From the NCBI GenBank assembly GCA_947568835.1, contig OX387605.1:13210418-13274417 (forward strand): 64,000 nt of DNA, in the 5' to 3' direction. Position numbers and translations under genes: made by a program. How positions within the stretch are numbered: position 1 is the first letter of the stretch; every line of letters starts with the position of its first letter. Positions 1 through 12,528 of this stretch are shown piece by piece. The notes beneath the pieces were generated by a model. The model worked only from the letters and a program-made list of their open reading frames with translations. It was not told the DNA's origin and searched no databases. This stretch comes from Protonemura montana (taxonomy: Eukaryota; Arthropoda; Insecta; Plecoptera; Nemouridae).

Positions 1-330
1 AGTCTATGGGTAAGCTTTTGAAGAATGCTATTGGTTTTAGATCAGTTAATGACCAAGCGTATTGAACAATTATCATGTTAATATTTTTCTGAAAAATGGC
101 TAGGTAGGTCAATAGTACCAGATCCTGTATAGCAGCAACTAAACTGAAAAGTTACAGGCTAGTGAAATGTGATTTTTTTGATGACACCAAAGCAGTCAGG
201 AATTATATTAACTTTATATAGTTGGAATATAAGTAAAAGATTTGCGCCCAGTAAAGTAAATACCTTTTATAGTCGTGGTCGAAGCTTGTCTGGCTTGCCG
301 TCTCACGTATCTGATCCCTGCAACGTGTAG
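1..330. other. Upstream intron of the NDUFV3-like gene, no exon recognised
   Basis: AT-rich DNA with no reading frame I can support. The stretch ends in a TAG acceptor at 328-330 that opens the first recognisable exon of the NDUFV3-like gene, so this is most likely the preceding intron. The 5' exons of that gene lie outside the window. Confidence 0.5.
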
Positions 331-1044
331 ACATTCTCCACCCGACTATTGGGAGACAAGTCCCCGTCGACAGGGATACCCTGTTCGAACGAGGAGTGTC
401 CCAAGCCATGTCCTGAGGAGAATCCAACGTGCCCCAAGCCTTGCCCGAAGGAAGCGTCCTGCCCAGAATCGAGCCTTAAAGAAAAAAATTGTCTGACCAT
501 GGCTGAGAGTGTTACCGAGGAAGAAGAGTGCAAGGAAGAGGAGGAGGAGAGTGATACAGAGGAGTGCTCGGAGCCAGACGAGATGGATGTGCCAGGTCTC
601 AGCAAGGCAGTGCTTTGCGTGCCTGAGGGAGGTGAGGTTTTCTTCTGTGTTTTTGTGAGAATTGTGCAAAAAGCTGCGTTACACTATCCAACAAATTTTC
701 GAAGAGAAGCGCCCATACATTCTATGTTCCAACAAAAATATTCTTAGCTTCTAAGTTATTGATATTATCAGCCTTTGGTGATAGCATTTACAGTTTAGTC
801 TTTTTCATTTGTTGTAAAACATGCCATTATGTCTAGTTAAATTCAAAAATGATTTTGTTTGAAAATATTGACATCCTGATAATCCTGTGCAGAGGTTGGT
901 CCTGGTGCTTCAAAGTGTGGGGATTACAAGAATCCTGAGTACTTCTCCTTTCATCGCAAGTCGTACTACGAGGCTGAAATAGAGATGAGTTGCTATCGCA
1001 ACCCACAGCCTTCTGCCAAAAAGAAAACTGAAGGACCTGAATAG
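331..1044 (+). CDS. NDUFV3: NDUFV3-like mitochondrial complex I subunit, 3' part (two exons)
   Basis: Exons 331-631 and 893-1044 join in phase 1 (GGA G|AG) and end in TAG. The encoded C-terminus holds YKNPEYFSFHRKSYYEAE, followed by YRNPQPSAKK. This matches the conserved end of NDUFV3 (YKN, a tyrosine-rich stretch, then MPQPS), a small accessory subunit of the NADH-oxidising arm of complex I in the mitochondrial matrix. The first visible exon is a variable, acidic region with Cys-Pro-Lys repeats (CPKPCPEE, CPKPCPKE) and a glutamate run. NDUFV3 is known to have a low-complexity, splice-variable middle region. The mitochondrial targeting sequence must be upstream, out of the window. An AATAAA lies 79 bases after the stop. 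The family call rests on about 30 conserved residues. The exon pair itself is well supported. Confidence 0.78.
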
Positions 1045-1122
1045 TGGGAAGCAAAGTTAAGGTTGTATGGGCTGTAATACTTGATATGCTACTTATACTT
1101 GGACTTCTCTTGTATGGTAGGA

Positions 1123-1128
1123 AATAAA
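1123..1128 (+). terminator. Poly(A) signal of the NDUFV3-like gene
   Basis: AATAAA 79 bases downstream of the NDUFV3-like stop codon, the normal spacing for a short 3' UTR. The convergent MANBA stop is at 1364, so the two 3' UTRs share a gap of about 320 bases. Confidence 0.65.
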
Positions 1129-1363
1129 TACATTAAAATAACAGCATTTCCAAAACTGAAAAAAGTGACCATGCACAGCATCTGATTGCAAACTCATAAA
1201 TGTTATAAATACCTTAAAGAGCACAGAAACTATAACTTTTTCAACAAACTTGTTTAATATTACCAACACCTCCCAATACTGCATATCAGGTAATAACAAG
1301 AAAATGTTATTGTAGCTTTCAGTTCATTACATTGCCAATGCCAGTGTGGTAAACTAATGTAAA

Positions 1364-4300
1364 TTAGATAGTGTCTGCCAGGCACATGATAGTGAGGTTG
1401 TTTCGAATGTCGTCTGCCTGATGGGTTTCGGTTGTTAGCAGAGACACTGTTTTGGTGGCAGTAACCATCAGGAAGCCGTTGGCGGAGAAATATCCCGCGA
1501 CGTTTGGCGTTTCAAGCCAGACAAACGGCGCAACGTTGTCTGTAGACAAAGTGATGTAGAAACGCCAGCTGTCGCCTTCGGGGAATGGACCGGTCACGTC
1601 GGTCACCTGAACAGACAGAGAATCCCCTTCAGGCTTATTTCTTTTATTAGGAAACAAAATAAAATGCCCTTGGTAAATCAGGCATAGGTACTTAGTGTAA
1701 AAATACTTCCCCTGGTCAATGACAGACATTTGTTGTTCTATATTAGAATTTAGGACACACAAGGCATGGTGTTAATAAGTTTCCTTTGAACTATAGAAGA
1801 ACTAAACTAATAAATCAATCACACAAAATGTTTTGCTTAAGATCTAGTAAATTTTACGAAAAAAAATCGAAAGAATTTGTGAGGTCAGCTACAAACTTAT
1901 GCTGCATGCATATTCAAGTACGGCTACAGTAAGTGTTTACAATCCAATCATAAACATCACAAAATAATTGACACTGAAATTCCCTTTAACCAAAAAACAA
2001 ACCGTTATCACAGCTTTCTGCATCCCGACTGCAGCGTGCAGTGGCTCCAGCAGCAGGAAATTGTCTGCGGCGACCTTGGCGCCTACGGAATCCGTGAGAG
2101 TCAGGTACACAAAGCACGTGTTTCGTGCTTCGGTCCCCTGGCCGCAGCCAGCCGTGGAGAGGAGGCTTGATGCCGTCAGATCCCAAGCAACCCCAGCTGA
2201 TGCACCAGTCTGCAATCACCAGGTCACGTGTGAGGTTGTTGATGTCAAAACGCAAGTAATATTTGTTCATTTCTTTTGAGTTGATGTTGCAGGGATTGTC
2301 GTAAAAACGTTGCACCAGTCGGTGCATCAAATTCAGGCCTAGAAGACACTACCCCTTGGGGTATAAAGGCAATGCCCTAGTTTTAACTTAAAAATCAATT
2401 TAATGTACAAAAATTGAATTTTTTCAACTCAATAATTTGAAACCAGAGAGTCAAAAAGGCTGGTTGTTGCACAGATTCCTTGTCGATTCCCTGAAAGAAA
2501 GTATTCAAAATTTGAAAATCATTTTAAGCACCCTAATGTGCAGGTCTACTCACAAGGTCGAGGTTCTGGACCATTGTGTCAGCTGGGACGAGACTTGACC
2601 ACTTGAAGACGCTGAGCGTGAGAGTGAGGTCAGGTAGCGTTTCGAGAGCGTCGGAAACGAGATAGACTTCTATGCGGCCGTCGGCCGTGGCATGTGCTGT
2701 CACGAGTGTGTTGGCAAAGAAGTCTCGTGCAAAGTAGTGCAGCATTTTCCAGCGGCCCCCAAACTCTATTGATGCCCATGAAGGACCCTGTTGCCAATCA
2801 AGAAATTTAGCCAGAACACAAGAATTAAGATGGCTTACCTGGATTTTCTGCCATGTTTGTTTATTCATTAAGTACAATTTTTAGATATCTGATTACAAAG
2901 AGTGATCAAGTCCATCAATTAACAACTGAATTTTATAAATGATTCTTCGAGTTTCAAGAACAAAGATAGCAGTCACAGCTGTCTAGGCTGAGGCATATAG
3001 TAATGTGGACAAGGCATTTCTTGGAGGAAAAATTTCAGATCTAAATGGCATGCATATATATATCCCCAAACATAAACAGTAAATACGTCCTGCCATTTGT
3101 GTACCTGCCAGATGTCATTGAGCTGCCAGTAGAGTGCGCCCATTGTTTGGCCCTCCCCATTAGGCACCAGCAAGTGGCGGCGGGTTCGGTACGTTTCCGA
3201 CTCCACTTTGGTAGACATTGCCTGGTTGATCTGTAGGAGACATAAAAGCGATCAAGCATTCCCTAGATCCAGTGATCTTGACATTTTGGGGCAACAAATT
3301 AACGCACTCAGCAGGGTGGATAGTAAAATGGTATATTTTAGTTTTTATAAATCGACACTTTTCCGGGAACTTATCAAGCTTTAAGGAATGGAATTAATGG
3401 ACAGCTATCCAAATACATGGTTGATCATTAAGATCTAGCATACTAATCTATATTATAAAATACAATTTCTTATAAAAGTAGCAATAATATTTTGGTACGA
3501 TTATGGTATTGGCTATAATAGTTAATTATGATGTACATTGTGCATTCACAATGTAACTTGACCCAGAAATTTATCAACAATGCTAACTAACAGAGAATTA
3601 ATTAAACATTTTTCACTGGCAAGAAAAAAAAAGAAAAAAAAGAAATCAGCAAAATTATTTACTGGATGTTTAGGATAGACTCTGGAAAGACTTAACTTTA
3701 AACTCGGCTGAGCTACTTGCTAATTTTTTAAGAATTCTTTTAGTGGAGATTGGGTCGTGCTTTAAAAACATTCTTGACAAGTTATTTCCATCTATTTCAG
3801 ATCAGTTTTACTTTTCATGATTTACTAAGTGCACAAACATCCAATCCATGCAAATTTCGCACATAAAATAGTTCATGCTGAAAACAAGTACAAGCCTCAG
3901 ACTCTCCAGACGTAACATAAGTCGTCTTTGACTTTTTCAGTAAAATTACTTCCATAAGAATCAATTTATGTTTTTTTTACCTGGCTGAGATAGACATATG
4001 TGGGAAAGCCAGCCACCTCCTGGTAGTCAGTTCTTAGAGTCATGTGCGCTTTGATCTGCGCCGCAATCTCCTCGTACCCTGCAGGGTGGTGTTGGCGGCG
4101 GCGCGAAAATTCGGTGCCTAGCGCCAAGTCATCTGGCTCAGACACAGCACGCAATGCTGTCATCGACGGTAGAGACTGGAAGCCATACTCCGAGACGAAA
4201 CGGCCGCGCGGGTAGATGTTCGGATTCCAGCCGTCCATTATGTAATTGTAATAGTGTACTGGTGAACAATAAAACAAAGTGTAAGCTTGTTGCAATGAAT

Positions 4301-7300
4301 TGTACTAATTTTCTAAGTAATCTGATATTGAACCCTATTTGTGTGCTTGTCTACAAAACACCACAATAACCATCATTCATACCCTCTGGCAAACTCTTGA
4401 CTAAAATAGTGGTTATACATTAAACCAATAATTGCCTAAAGCAGTTTAACAATAGTTTTAGCAACTATGAAAAAATTACGAAGAAGGCTCGATTGTTACT
4501 GCTTGGAACAACCTGCTTCCAAAAATGTTATTCAATTGGAATCAGTTCTTAAGTTTTATAATAGTGCACAAATGCAAGCAAATAATTGTGATTTTAAAAA
4601 TACTTTACAATGGAACTAACTCTTCTCACATGAGACACAACTCCTTATTTTTTTATGAAAGTGCCTATGTTACTTTCAGTACTGATCTACTTTTATAATA
4701 TCAATCACAATGAAGTACTTTGGCAAAGAAACACACTGAATAGATACATATGGGTTAATGAAATTGGAAAATATTTGTAAATTGTACAGGCTCAAATTTG
4801 TTAAAATACTTACATAGTTGAACATTTTTTATTTTGGCCAAAATTAAATTTAAAACAACAACAAGAATTCAAGACAAGAAGTTCAAGAACAAGAATTCGA
4901 CACAGTAGCTATTGATGATAGGGTGCATAATCTCGTTGAAGACTTACTGTCCCCGTAGAGTGGGCTGTATGGGTTGAGAGCGATGTACCCATCCAGCTCT
5001 GACTGGAGCCCATTTGAGGGACTGGACACGATGAAGCTGCGGCTGGGATCCTCCATCAATGCCACTGGTCGTATCGTGTTCACATAGAGCTTGATATAGT
5101 CCTCACGATACAAGGAAAAGTCAGATGCAGTCCCATACCTATCGGCCAGGATATATATAGGTAGTAAAGCCACAGGCTGTCCAATCCTGCTTCAAGTTGA
5201 ATAAATAAACACACAATAATGCCTTTACAAACAAACAATTTTTGAAGAATTTTTAAGCCTTGCATCAAATGATTTAAAGTTTAAACTGAAATCACCTGTT
5301 TGAGCATAAGCTTCACAAAGCTGGTAATTGTCGTCCATGCACAGTATAATAAAATACGGTTTTTAAAGTTTGGCAGATTCATCCAAATTGCAACGTTCGG
5401 AGGCATTTGGTTTCGGTCTTACCAGCTGTCTCTGAGCGCAGCCTCGTTCTCGTTGTTCCCTGCCCACAATGCTATGGACGGGTGGTGCTGCAGACGCCGC
5501 ACTTGCTGCGTCACCTCTGTGCTTACTGAAGCCAGGAATGCTGGGGTTGCTGGGTACATGCTGCACGCAAACATCAGGTCCTGCCAGATCAGCAGGCCCA
5601 TCTCGTCCGCAAGCTGGACGATGCAAAACTGGCGTAAATGGACTTAAAAGATGGACTATGAATCAAAGGAAGAATGGCTGAAAGGTGCTTTGGATGCTGG
5701 CTTGTTTAAACTTTGAGGCATAAAAGCTAGTTGCATTTTCTACTTTATTTGATATTTTGCAGGCATTTGCAAGATTATTTTTTTCTAAAGATGCACTGGC
5801 TGCTAGACTTGTAAAAACCAGGGAATTTAGGAGACTGCATTCAGGGTTGTTGGAGGTTGTACATTTGGGGTTCAGGTTCAGCTGCAAAATTGTAAATACT
5901 TCAGCTACAACCACTGTTGTAACTAACCCTGGACACGGATAATCCGTTTACACAAATATTGGTGATGGACTACAGAAAAATATATAGACCTGATAGAAAA
6001 GATCAGACTCGTAGAGACCTCCGCCCCAAACGCGAAGCATGTTCATGTTGGCGACTCGGGCGGCATTAAGCAGCCGGCGAACAGGTAAGTCTTCGTACGA
6101 GCGTTCGGGTAACACATGGGCAGGGATCCAGTTGGAACCCTTGGCAAACACGGGCACGCCGTTCACCACAAAGTAGAAGCTCAGTCCTGTACACAGCATC
6201 AAAAGGAAGCTATAAATAATTACAATTCTTAATAATTTTTCAATTTAATGGTCGTATTTATTTGTGGAGTCAGTGGAGTAAAATTTTATTTTGGAAGGCT
6301 AGCAAATTATGCTTTGTTTTATGAAATCAAAATACAAACAAATTATTAATTTCTAGAGCTGTGTTGCAAGAAACTTGAAGGAGCAATCTGGCAACAGGTG
6401 CTGAACAGTCTGCACCCAAATGATGAAATGAATCCAACGCGCAGATCATTATCACCTGTATCTGGCGAGGAAGTTACTTGTTCCTGCACCAACTGCAGCG
6501 TGCGGAAGCCAATCCTAATGACGCGCTCGCTTGAAACCTGGTCGGTTCCAGAGAACCGTACGGTAATGTTGTACAGGGGCTGGCTTCCGTACCCATTCGG
6601 CCACCATAGCTGCACTTGGTCCTGCCAGGAAGAGAAGTTAAAAGGTCACTTGACGCATTCAGAGCTTTTTCCAGTTGTTTAAATTGGTGCTACTAGCGGC
6701 ATAGGCCGAGAACATTTTTAGTTATTATTATTATTATTTGTGGTGTTTAACGACGCACTGTTTTGACAACTGGCCCTGCGGCACTGGTCTAATGGCGTCG
6801 GTGAATGAGTGGATGAGGATGAACCTAACCTAGCCTAGAAGGGAGGAGGGGAAACCCGGTGCTGGCACGTAGCCTACTCCTGTCGAAGAGCACCAAGGGG
6901 ACCACCGGCTTCACATCCCTTCCGAAGGACGGTACAACTCGAACAGCAGGATTCCTCCACAAATCCATGCTGTCGAGAGGTTGATAAGCAAGGGGAATGA
7001 AGTTGCTGTACTAACTTTCATCCCTCCAACCTCTCTCCCGAACAGAACTGGTCATGTGTATAATGGTCACCCATTCAATACCTGACTCAGCGCAGTGTTG
7101 CTTAACTTCGGTGATCTAACGAGAACCGGTGTTTCCAACACGCCAAACCGTTCGGTCGAGAACATTTTTAGGTAGACAGTGGAATAGCTACCTACTAAGG
7201 TAGTCTGTTTGTAAAATGCTTTATTTTAATAAAGTTCACTTTTGCAGATATGTACATCCATATACAACTAATCAACATGCACCGAGACCAGACATGATTA

Positions 7301-10300
7301 CTGATAGTGATTACACACCGATACTGATACTGACAGACTGGTACTGACAGACTGATTACTGATTAGACAAGGTTAGTAGAAGAAGTCCGAGTACTATGCT
7401 GAGAGAAAAACGTATCCCATTGGCTTTGATGTGGCTGAGACTTCATCTAATTGCCTTGTTTTTAGTACCAAACATCAAGAGCTATCAGCAGAGTTTGAGG
7501 TAGTCTTTCCGGCAAAAAAATTGAAGTGACAAAAATTGTGAGCTGGACTGGGAGCCAAAACCTCAGTACCTTTGGCACCGTAAGGGTGATGTTGGCCTGG
7601 AACTCTCCAGCAGGTGCTGGGATGATGTCGATTTCGATCGCTGAAGCTATGGTGACATCGCCGTTGACGGCGATCTCAGCTATTAGGTCCCCATGGACTG
7701 CCACCTCGTTGAGTCCCACTTCGCCAAAGACGTTCAGCAGAATTTCCCACTCGCTGGCTGATGACTCTCGCAGCTCTGACGTCACGTCACGCAATATTGC
7801 CGAGTCAAATGCCACCAACTCAACGCTTTGCCTGTGGACCGAAAGCCTAACTTATGGCTAATTCATAATTTTTTTGTAATGATTTTCATCCCTAGAATAC
7901 TATTACTTTGCTTTATGTCTGGTGTAAATCCTATGCAGTGAGCATTGAAATTTGGTCTAATTGTTGGAATGTAAAAAATAGCCAAAAAGGGTCTAAAGAT
8001 TGAGTCATTCAAGTGTCTCAGCACAGATGTTAATAAATCAGCAAAATTGATTAACCAAAAACTATTATTTCGACACAGACGGCAGTCGCCTAGTGATGAA
8101 GTCACCATCATTTTGCTTGCTAATCAAATAAGTTGAGTTATTTCCTTCATTACTTGCATTTGAGCTGGTTTACACTCAATAAATTGTCATTAATGTTGAC
8201 CCAAGAGAAAGATGTGAATGTTGATATTTTGAGTAGTAATTATGTAATTGTAGAGATTTGTTAAAGACAACCGCAAGTGCCATCGGCCACCACAGTTACC
8301 AAGTTTTGGAGGCTTGTTTGCTTAGTAGAACGATGATTAACTATAAGCCAATAGGGTTTAATTCTTCCACTTATTAGAGTGGATTTTGAATTGTTGTCTT
8401 AAGGCTAAGGCAACTGTCCTGAACCTGTCTGCAGCAGCATAGCACAAACAAAACCTGGTATTAGGCTACTTGCCAGAGGCCTACAGAAGGAAAGGCTGGG
8501 CCCCAATCCCAGGAGAAGGATGCCTGCATCTTTCGCAAGTGGTTGACGTGGCATTCGCCCTGGTACTCGGCAGGCACGCACAGTGGAGGCACAACATGTG
8601 CGGACGACACTTGCTCGTTGAAACGCTCTTCCGCTGCCAAAATCGGCGACCGGAACCGCAGAGAGATGGTGTTGGTTCCTGCCTGCCACCAATTCACTTG
8701 GTAGAAATCAAACCAGGGCTTCTAGGCTCGAAATATTATATTTATGGTTATTTTCGTTGTCTACTTAAATGTATCAAGAAGGGGCAAGTGTGCTTTTTTG
8801 CTACCGTATCAGAACTTTTGAAATTCATGAGTTATTAGTGGGGGTTCAACGAAGCACTGATTTAACAACGGGCCTAGTGGCACAGGTTTAATGGCATCAG
8901 TGAATGAGAGGATGCTGATGAACCTAGCCCAGCCTTGGAGGGAAGAGGAGAAACTCCGTCAAAGAGCCCCACAGGTACCACCAGTTTTACGTCCGTTTAG
9001 AAGGACTTTTCTACCCAAACAAGAAAAACAAAATTTCTCCAAAACTCCATGCTGTCAAAAGGTTGATAAGCTGAAGTTGCTGCACTATTGTCATGGAGCG
9101 GACAGGTACTTTTTAGAATCAATAACCCTTTTCCAAATTCTTTACGCTTTGACAAGGGATGATGCTTGCTTTTCACACAGTCTTGGACAATTAGTCTCAA
9201 AGGCCATCCCGTCGGTCATTGCCCGGGCGCTTTAGAAATACATTCACTTATCAATCACACCTGCATTTTGGTATTTCAACTTGCACCCTCCCACCAAGTG
9301 TATCTTGAGTTAGCAATGTGAACCCCGATTTGAGGGCACAAAACATTGTCCAGCTAAAGCAAAAGACACTCTCTGCTCATCCTCGCTCTAGGACGGACGT
9401 GTCCTGATCTTCTCGAAAATGTAAGTCTTTTTACTCACTTGGTGTAGTTTTAGGATTGTGTCATTAAATAAATATCTCAGTTCACCAAATCATTTTTTAT
9501 CACTTATAGACTTTTCACAAAGTCGCCCACGAGCCTTCCGCCGATCATGTCTACCGACTTCTAAATTATCCCTTCAGGAAACAGGGTCCAGATCCCTTAA
9601 CCTCTGGTGGTGGCAGCATGGAACCGCTACCCGGTCCACAACATTTAGGTGGCCGCGATCCACAACACTATCTTCTCTCCAACGTCTCTCCTAAACTGTA
9701 CTGGCCATGCACATAATGGTCACCCATCCAATACATGACACAGCAGAGTGCTTAACTTAGATGATCTCACGAGAACAGGTGTCTCCAAAACGCCAAACCA
9801 TTTGGCATTGAAGTTCATATGATCCACTTTCCAAGCTAGACAGAAGTCAACAATTTCTTGTTGGAACTATCATCAATATTTTTTTTCTTACTGTGAGGTG
9901 TTCCTTCACTGAGAAACGGTGGCGGAGGAACATGTTGTCACACAATCCCACTTGGATGCCATTGACGGTAACATCGGCAACAGTGTCAACACCGAGAAGA
10001 ACCAGGAAGATGTTCCCCTTGGATACGACTTGGTCATCAACTGAAAGGCAGGGCAGCAAGAGATTTACATGGCATATCAAACTTTATAACCAACAAGAAA
10101 TTCTATAAACTGAGGCCAACAAATTTGAAATAGCAACAGTGCGTTGCTATTTTCATAAATTATCACACACATTTTTTTGTTTCCTTACCTTCAAAAGTTC
10201 TCGTATATGTCCAGTCATCCCGTGACACCCAACGGTAATCGAGATCATTGTTGCGATAGAAAATGTCTTTGGTCAGGACATTGGCAGCCAAGAGGTCGGT

Positions 10301-11324
10301 GTAGATGCCTCCTGGGACTTGCCCAGTAACTTTGATAGCTAGCCAGGACACAAGAAAATTTAGCTCACCCTCTTAAAACATATTGAAGGCAGTTAATGAA
10401 TAACGAGTACCTATGACAATGAACGAATCTGTTTGAGAATGCTAACGGTTTCTTTACAAGATCGTAACTATGTATCATTCACATTTCACTCCAAATACCA
10501 TTTACAAAATTGCATTGCAGAAGAATAACTGTCATTTTTGACTGGCCTGCACTAGGGCAGCTTTGAAACTTGCTCTGTGATGTCATGCTCTCCACTGGGT
10601 TTGCACTCCTACCCAAATATATGAACACCACCTGTGATTTACTAGCTGTGCATTTATTTGTTTTTAAATTGGGCTGTCAAATTCTAGAAGCAAGAAAAGT
10701 GCACCAGGAGTGACCCGGGAGTGATCAACTGTGCCAATCAAACACACAAAAGTTGCACTGGAGCAGAGCTACATGTCAAGTTGAACAACATGCAGATCGC
10801 CCCGGTGTACACCCGGGGAAGCCAGTCGAATATGTCACAAGACTCCTTATGCTGTGTTGGCAGAATGCAATGGCAATGATTAATTTTTAATTGTTTTGTA
10901 CCTATATGTGATGTGCACAATAGAGATTGTTTGCACTTTTTCCGTGTAGCAATTCACCAGGACATTTTCACCAAACGAATACATTGTGACATATTAAATA
11001 TGTACTTAATATCATTTATTTGAATAGAAGAATCCAGTGTTGTCTACACTTCAGCAATATTCCAATTTGAATGGCAGCTCAACAACAAAAGATCTTAAAA
11101 ATTGTATCATCTTTGTAACATGCAGATATTCTACATTACAGTTAATAAACACAGTAGTCTTGACATATGATACAGTACCAAAAAATTCTTATCAAGATAA
11201 TTCTTCTGAACTCACATGTGTTTTCATTTTGAACACTCCAGCTACCATCCAAACTTTGTGTCACAGCATTACAACAGACAATCAAGCTGACATTGATAAT
11301 CAAAAACACAACCGAAAGATTCAT
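1364..11324 (-). CDS. MANBA: Lysosomal beta-mannosidase (GH2), complete, 14 exons, about 903 aa
   Basis: Removes terminal beta-linked mannose from N-glycan fragments in the lysosome. Exons, 5' to 3': 11324-11216, 10338-10189, 10040-9892, 8682-8474, 7831-7570, 6621-6456, 6186-5990, 5613-5423, 5138-4948, 4258-3981, 3230-3105, 2787-2554, 2209-2003, 1606-1364. All phases join, giving about 903 residues (human enzyme 879). The start is the ATG followed by a hydrophobic signal peptide (MNLSVVFLIINVSLIVCC). Family landmarks in order: DLDYRWVSRDDWTY, GVDTV, GECHVN, SFSWDWGPAFPS, the acid/base motif GNNENE (Glu about 469), the nucleophile motif SEYGFQS (Glu about 565), RRQHHPAG, MGALYWQLNDIWQ, and NVAPFVWL near the C-terminus. 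Intron 4 appears to be GC-AG. Introns 3 and 5 hold 5S-type SINEs. A weak ATTAAA at 1258-1253 could be the poly(A) signal. Confidence 0.97.
6722..7156 (-). mobile_element. 5S rRNA-derived SINE, full-length copy in a MANBA intron
   Basis: A 435-base element flanked by a perfect 15-base direct repeat, cgagaacatttttag (6707-6721 and 7157-7171), the mark of target-primed retroposition. Read on the minus strand, the first ~95 bases resemble 5S rRNA, with motifs CACCGGTTCTCGTTAGATCA, CCGAAGTTAAGCA and TTGAATGGGTGACC in the 5S order (A-box and C-box equivalents). An unrelated body follows, then a tail ...GTGCGTCGTTAAACACCA and an (AAT)n repeat. This is the layout of the SINE3 class. It lies in the sense orientation inside MANBA intron 5. 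Confidence 0.88.
8829..9807 (-). mobile_element. Old 5S SINE copy split by a nested insertion
   Basis: The outer parts (about 8829-9087 and 9671-9807) align by eye with the 6722-7156 SINE in the same orientation but are diverged. The 5S-like head is at the 9.8-kb end. An imperfect 11-base duplication, ttgaa(a/g)ttcat, flanks it at 8818-8828 and 9808-9818. About 580 bases (9088-9670) interrupt the element, bordered by CACTA at 9083-9087 and 9666-9670. The insert has no coding motif I recognise. All of this lies in MANBA intron 3. Confidence 0.7.
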
Positions 11325-12528
11325 TGTGGTTTTATAATGTACCATGCAAGAACAGGCAATGGCCAAGAAGTTGGGTGAGCACAAAAGCCACACACTAATG
11401 AACCACTCACTTCACACTGATTATTATGTGCACAGATGATTGATTGGTCAGCCAATAAATTTAGTTGGTTAATGATAACAATTTGTGTTACAGATAACCG
11501 ATAAGAATAGTATGCACTTTGGTGGAGTGCTCTTTGATCTTCATCAAGAACAATAACAAAATAAACTAGTATATAATTTAATGATTAGCATATTATATAA
11601 AAATATAAATTCCTATGAGCCAGAGAAGCATTAAAGAATTATGAGAAACCAAATTTCATGACCAAGGAGTCTGGAACCTCAATCTTCTGTGTTGCTTTGC
11701 TCATTTTGTTGTTTCATGTTCTTCTGTTTTGACAGAAAAATGTACATTTACCCAAGGAAATTTGTCTGTATCAGGGACAAATGAAAGCTAACATTGAACC
11801 ATAGAAAAAGGATTAGGTTCTATGATAGAACTTTGCTTTCATTAGTGCTTACAGTGAAAATGGCTTTTAAGGACTTGTAAATGGTTCTTCTCCAAAAATT
11901 ACCTTGACATTTCTTTTATATTCCTATCAACCAGGTTCATTTTCAGACTTGAGATCTAACCTAGCAGTGATTTACAAAATATATCTAGTTTAAACATTTT
12001 TTGAACAGCTTTTCAGTGACTTCTCGTGATAAGTACTAACTCGCGCACGGGTAAGAAAGTTGACCAAGGTGGATACAAAATTGTATTCTAATTTGTCTCC
12101 CTCACTCTTTAATTAATAAAGTACATTACTAACTTACACCATAGAGCTTGGGTATGATAATACAATTTGGTCTGAAGGCCTCCATTTAGGCATTGTGGCC
12201 TAGACTTAGTTGGATGTTTTGGTTTTTATTAAGAGAGTGCCCTCCTCCCCAAACTACCACTAGACAAGCATGTGACCAGCACATATCTGAATAAATTACT
12301 TTTTGTCTGAACTTGGCCAATTCATCAATAAATATTATGTTTAATACACATAAAATATTTAGATACCACTTAACTGCAAGAAGTATTGAATTTGCAGATC
12401 GGATAATAATAAATACTTATCAAAACTAGACAGATACCATTTGAAGACCTACAGTACGTGCAATTCCTTAATTTTTATCATTTTCAATACCATTGTAATC
12501 TCAAATGATAGGAAATATTGCTTTGCTT
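11325..12528. other. Gap between the UBZ4 gene 3' end and the MANBA start
   Basis: Both neighbours are on the minus strand, so this stretch holds the MANBA promoter and 5' UTR and the 3' UTR of the UBZ4 gene. A minus-strand AATAAA at 12230-12225 would end a 3' UTR of about 300 bases. It is AT-rich, and I see no TATA box or further exon that I would defend. Confidence 0.5.
12225..12230 (-). terminator. Candidate poly(A) signal of the UBZ4 gene
   Basis: Minus-strand AATAAA about 300 bases after the stop codon at 12529. It is the first canonical hexamer I see downstream. Confidence 0.45.

Noticed and set aside
2473-2497. Possible extra MANBA exon after a CTTTCAG acceptor (GIDKESVQQPAF on the minus strand)
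   Set aside because: Exons 2787-2554 and 2209-2003 already join in phase and align with the human enzyme without a gap. The extra piece lacks a good donor and would break the phase.
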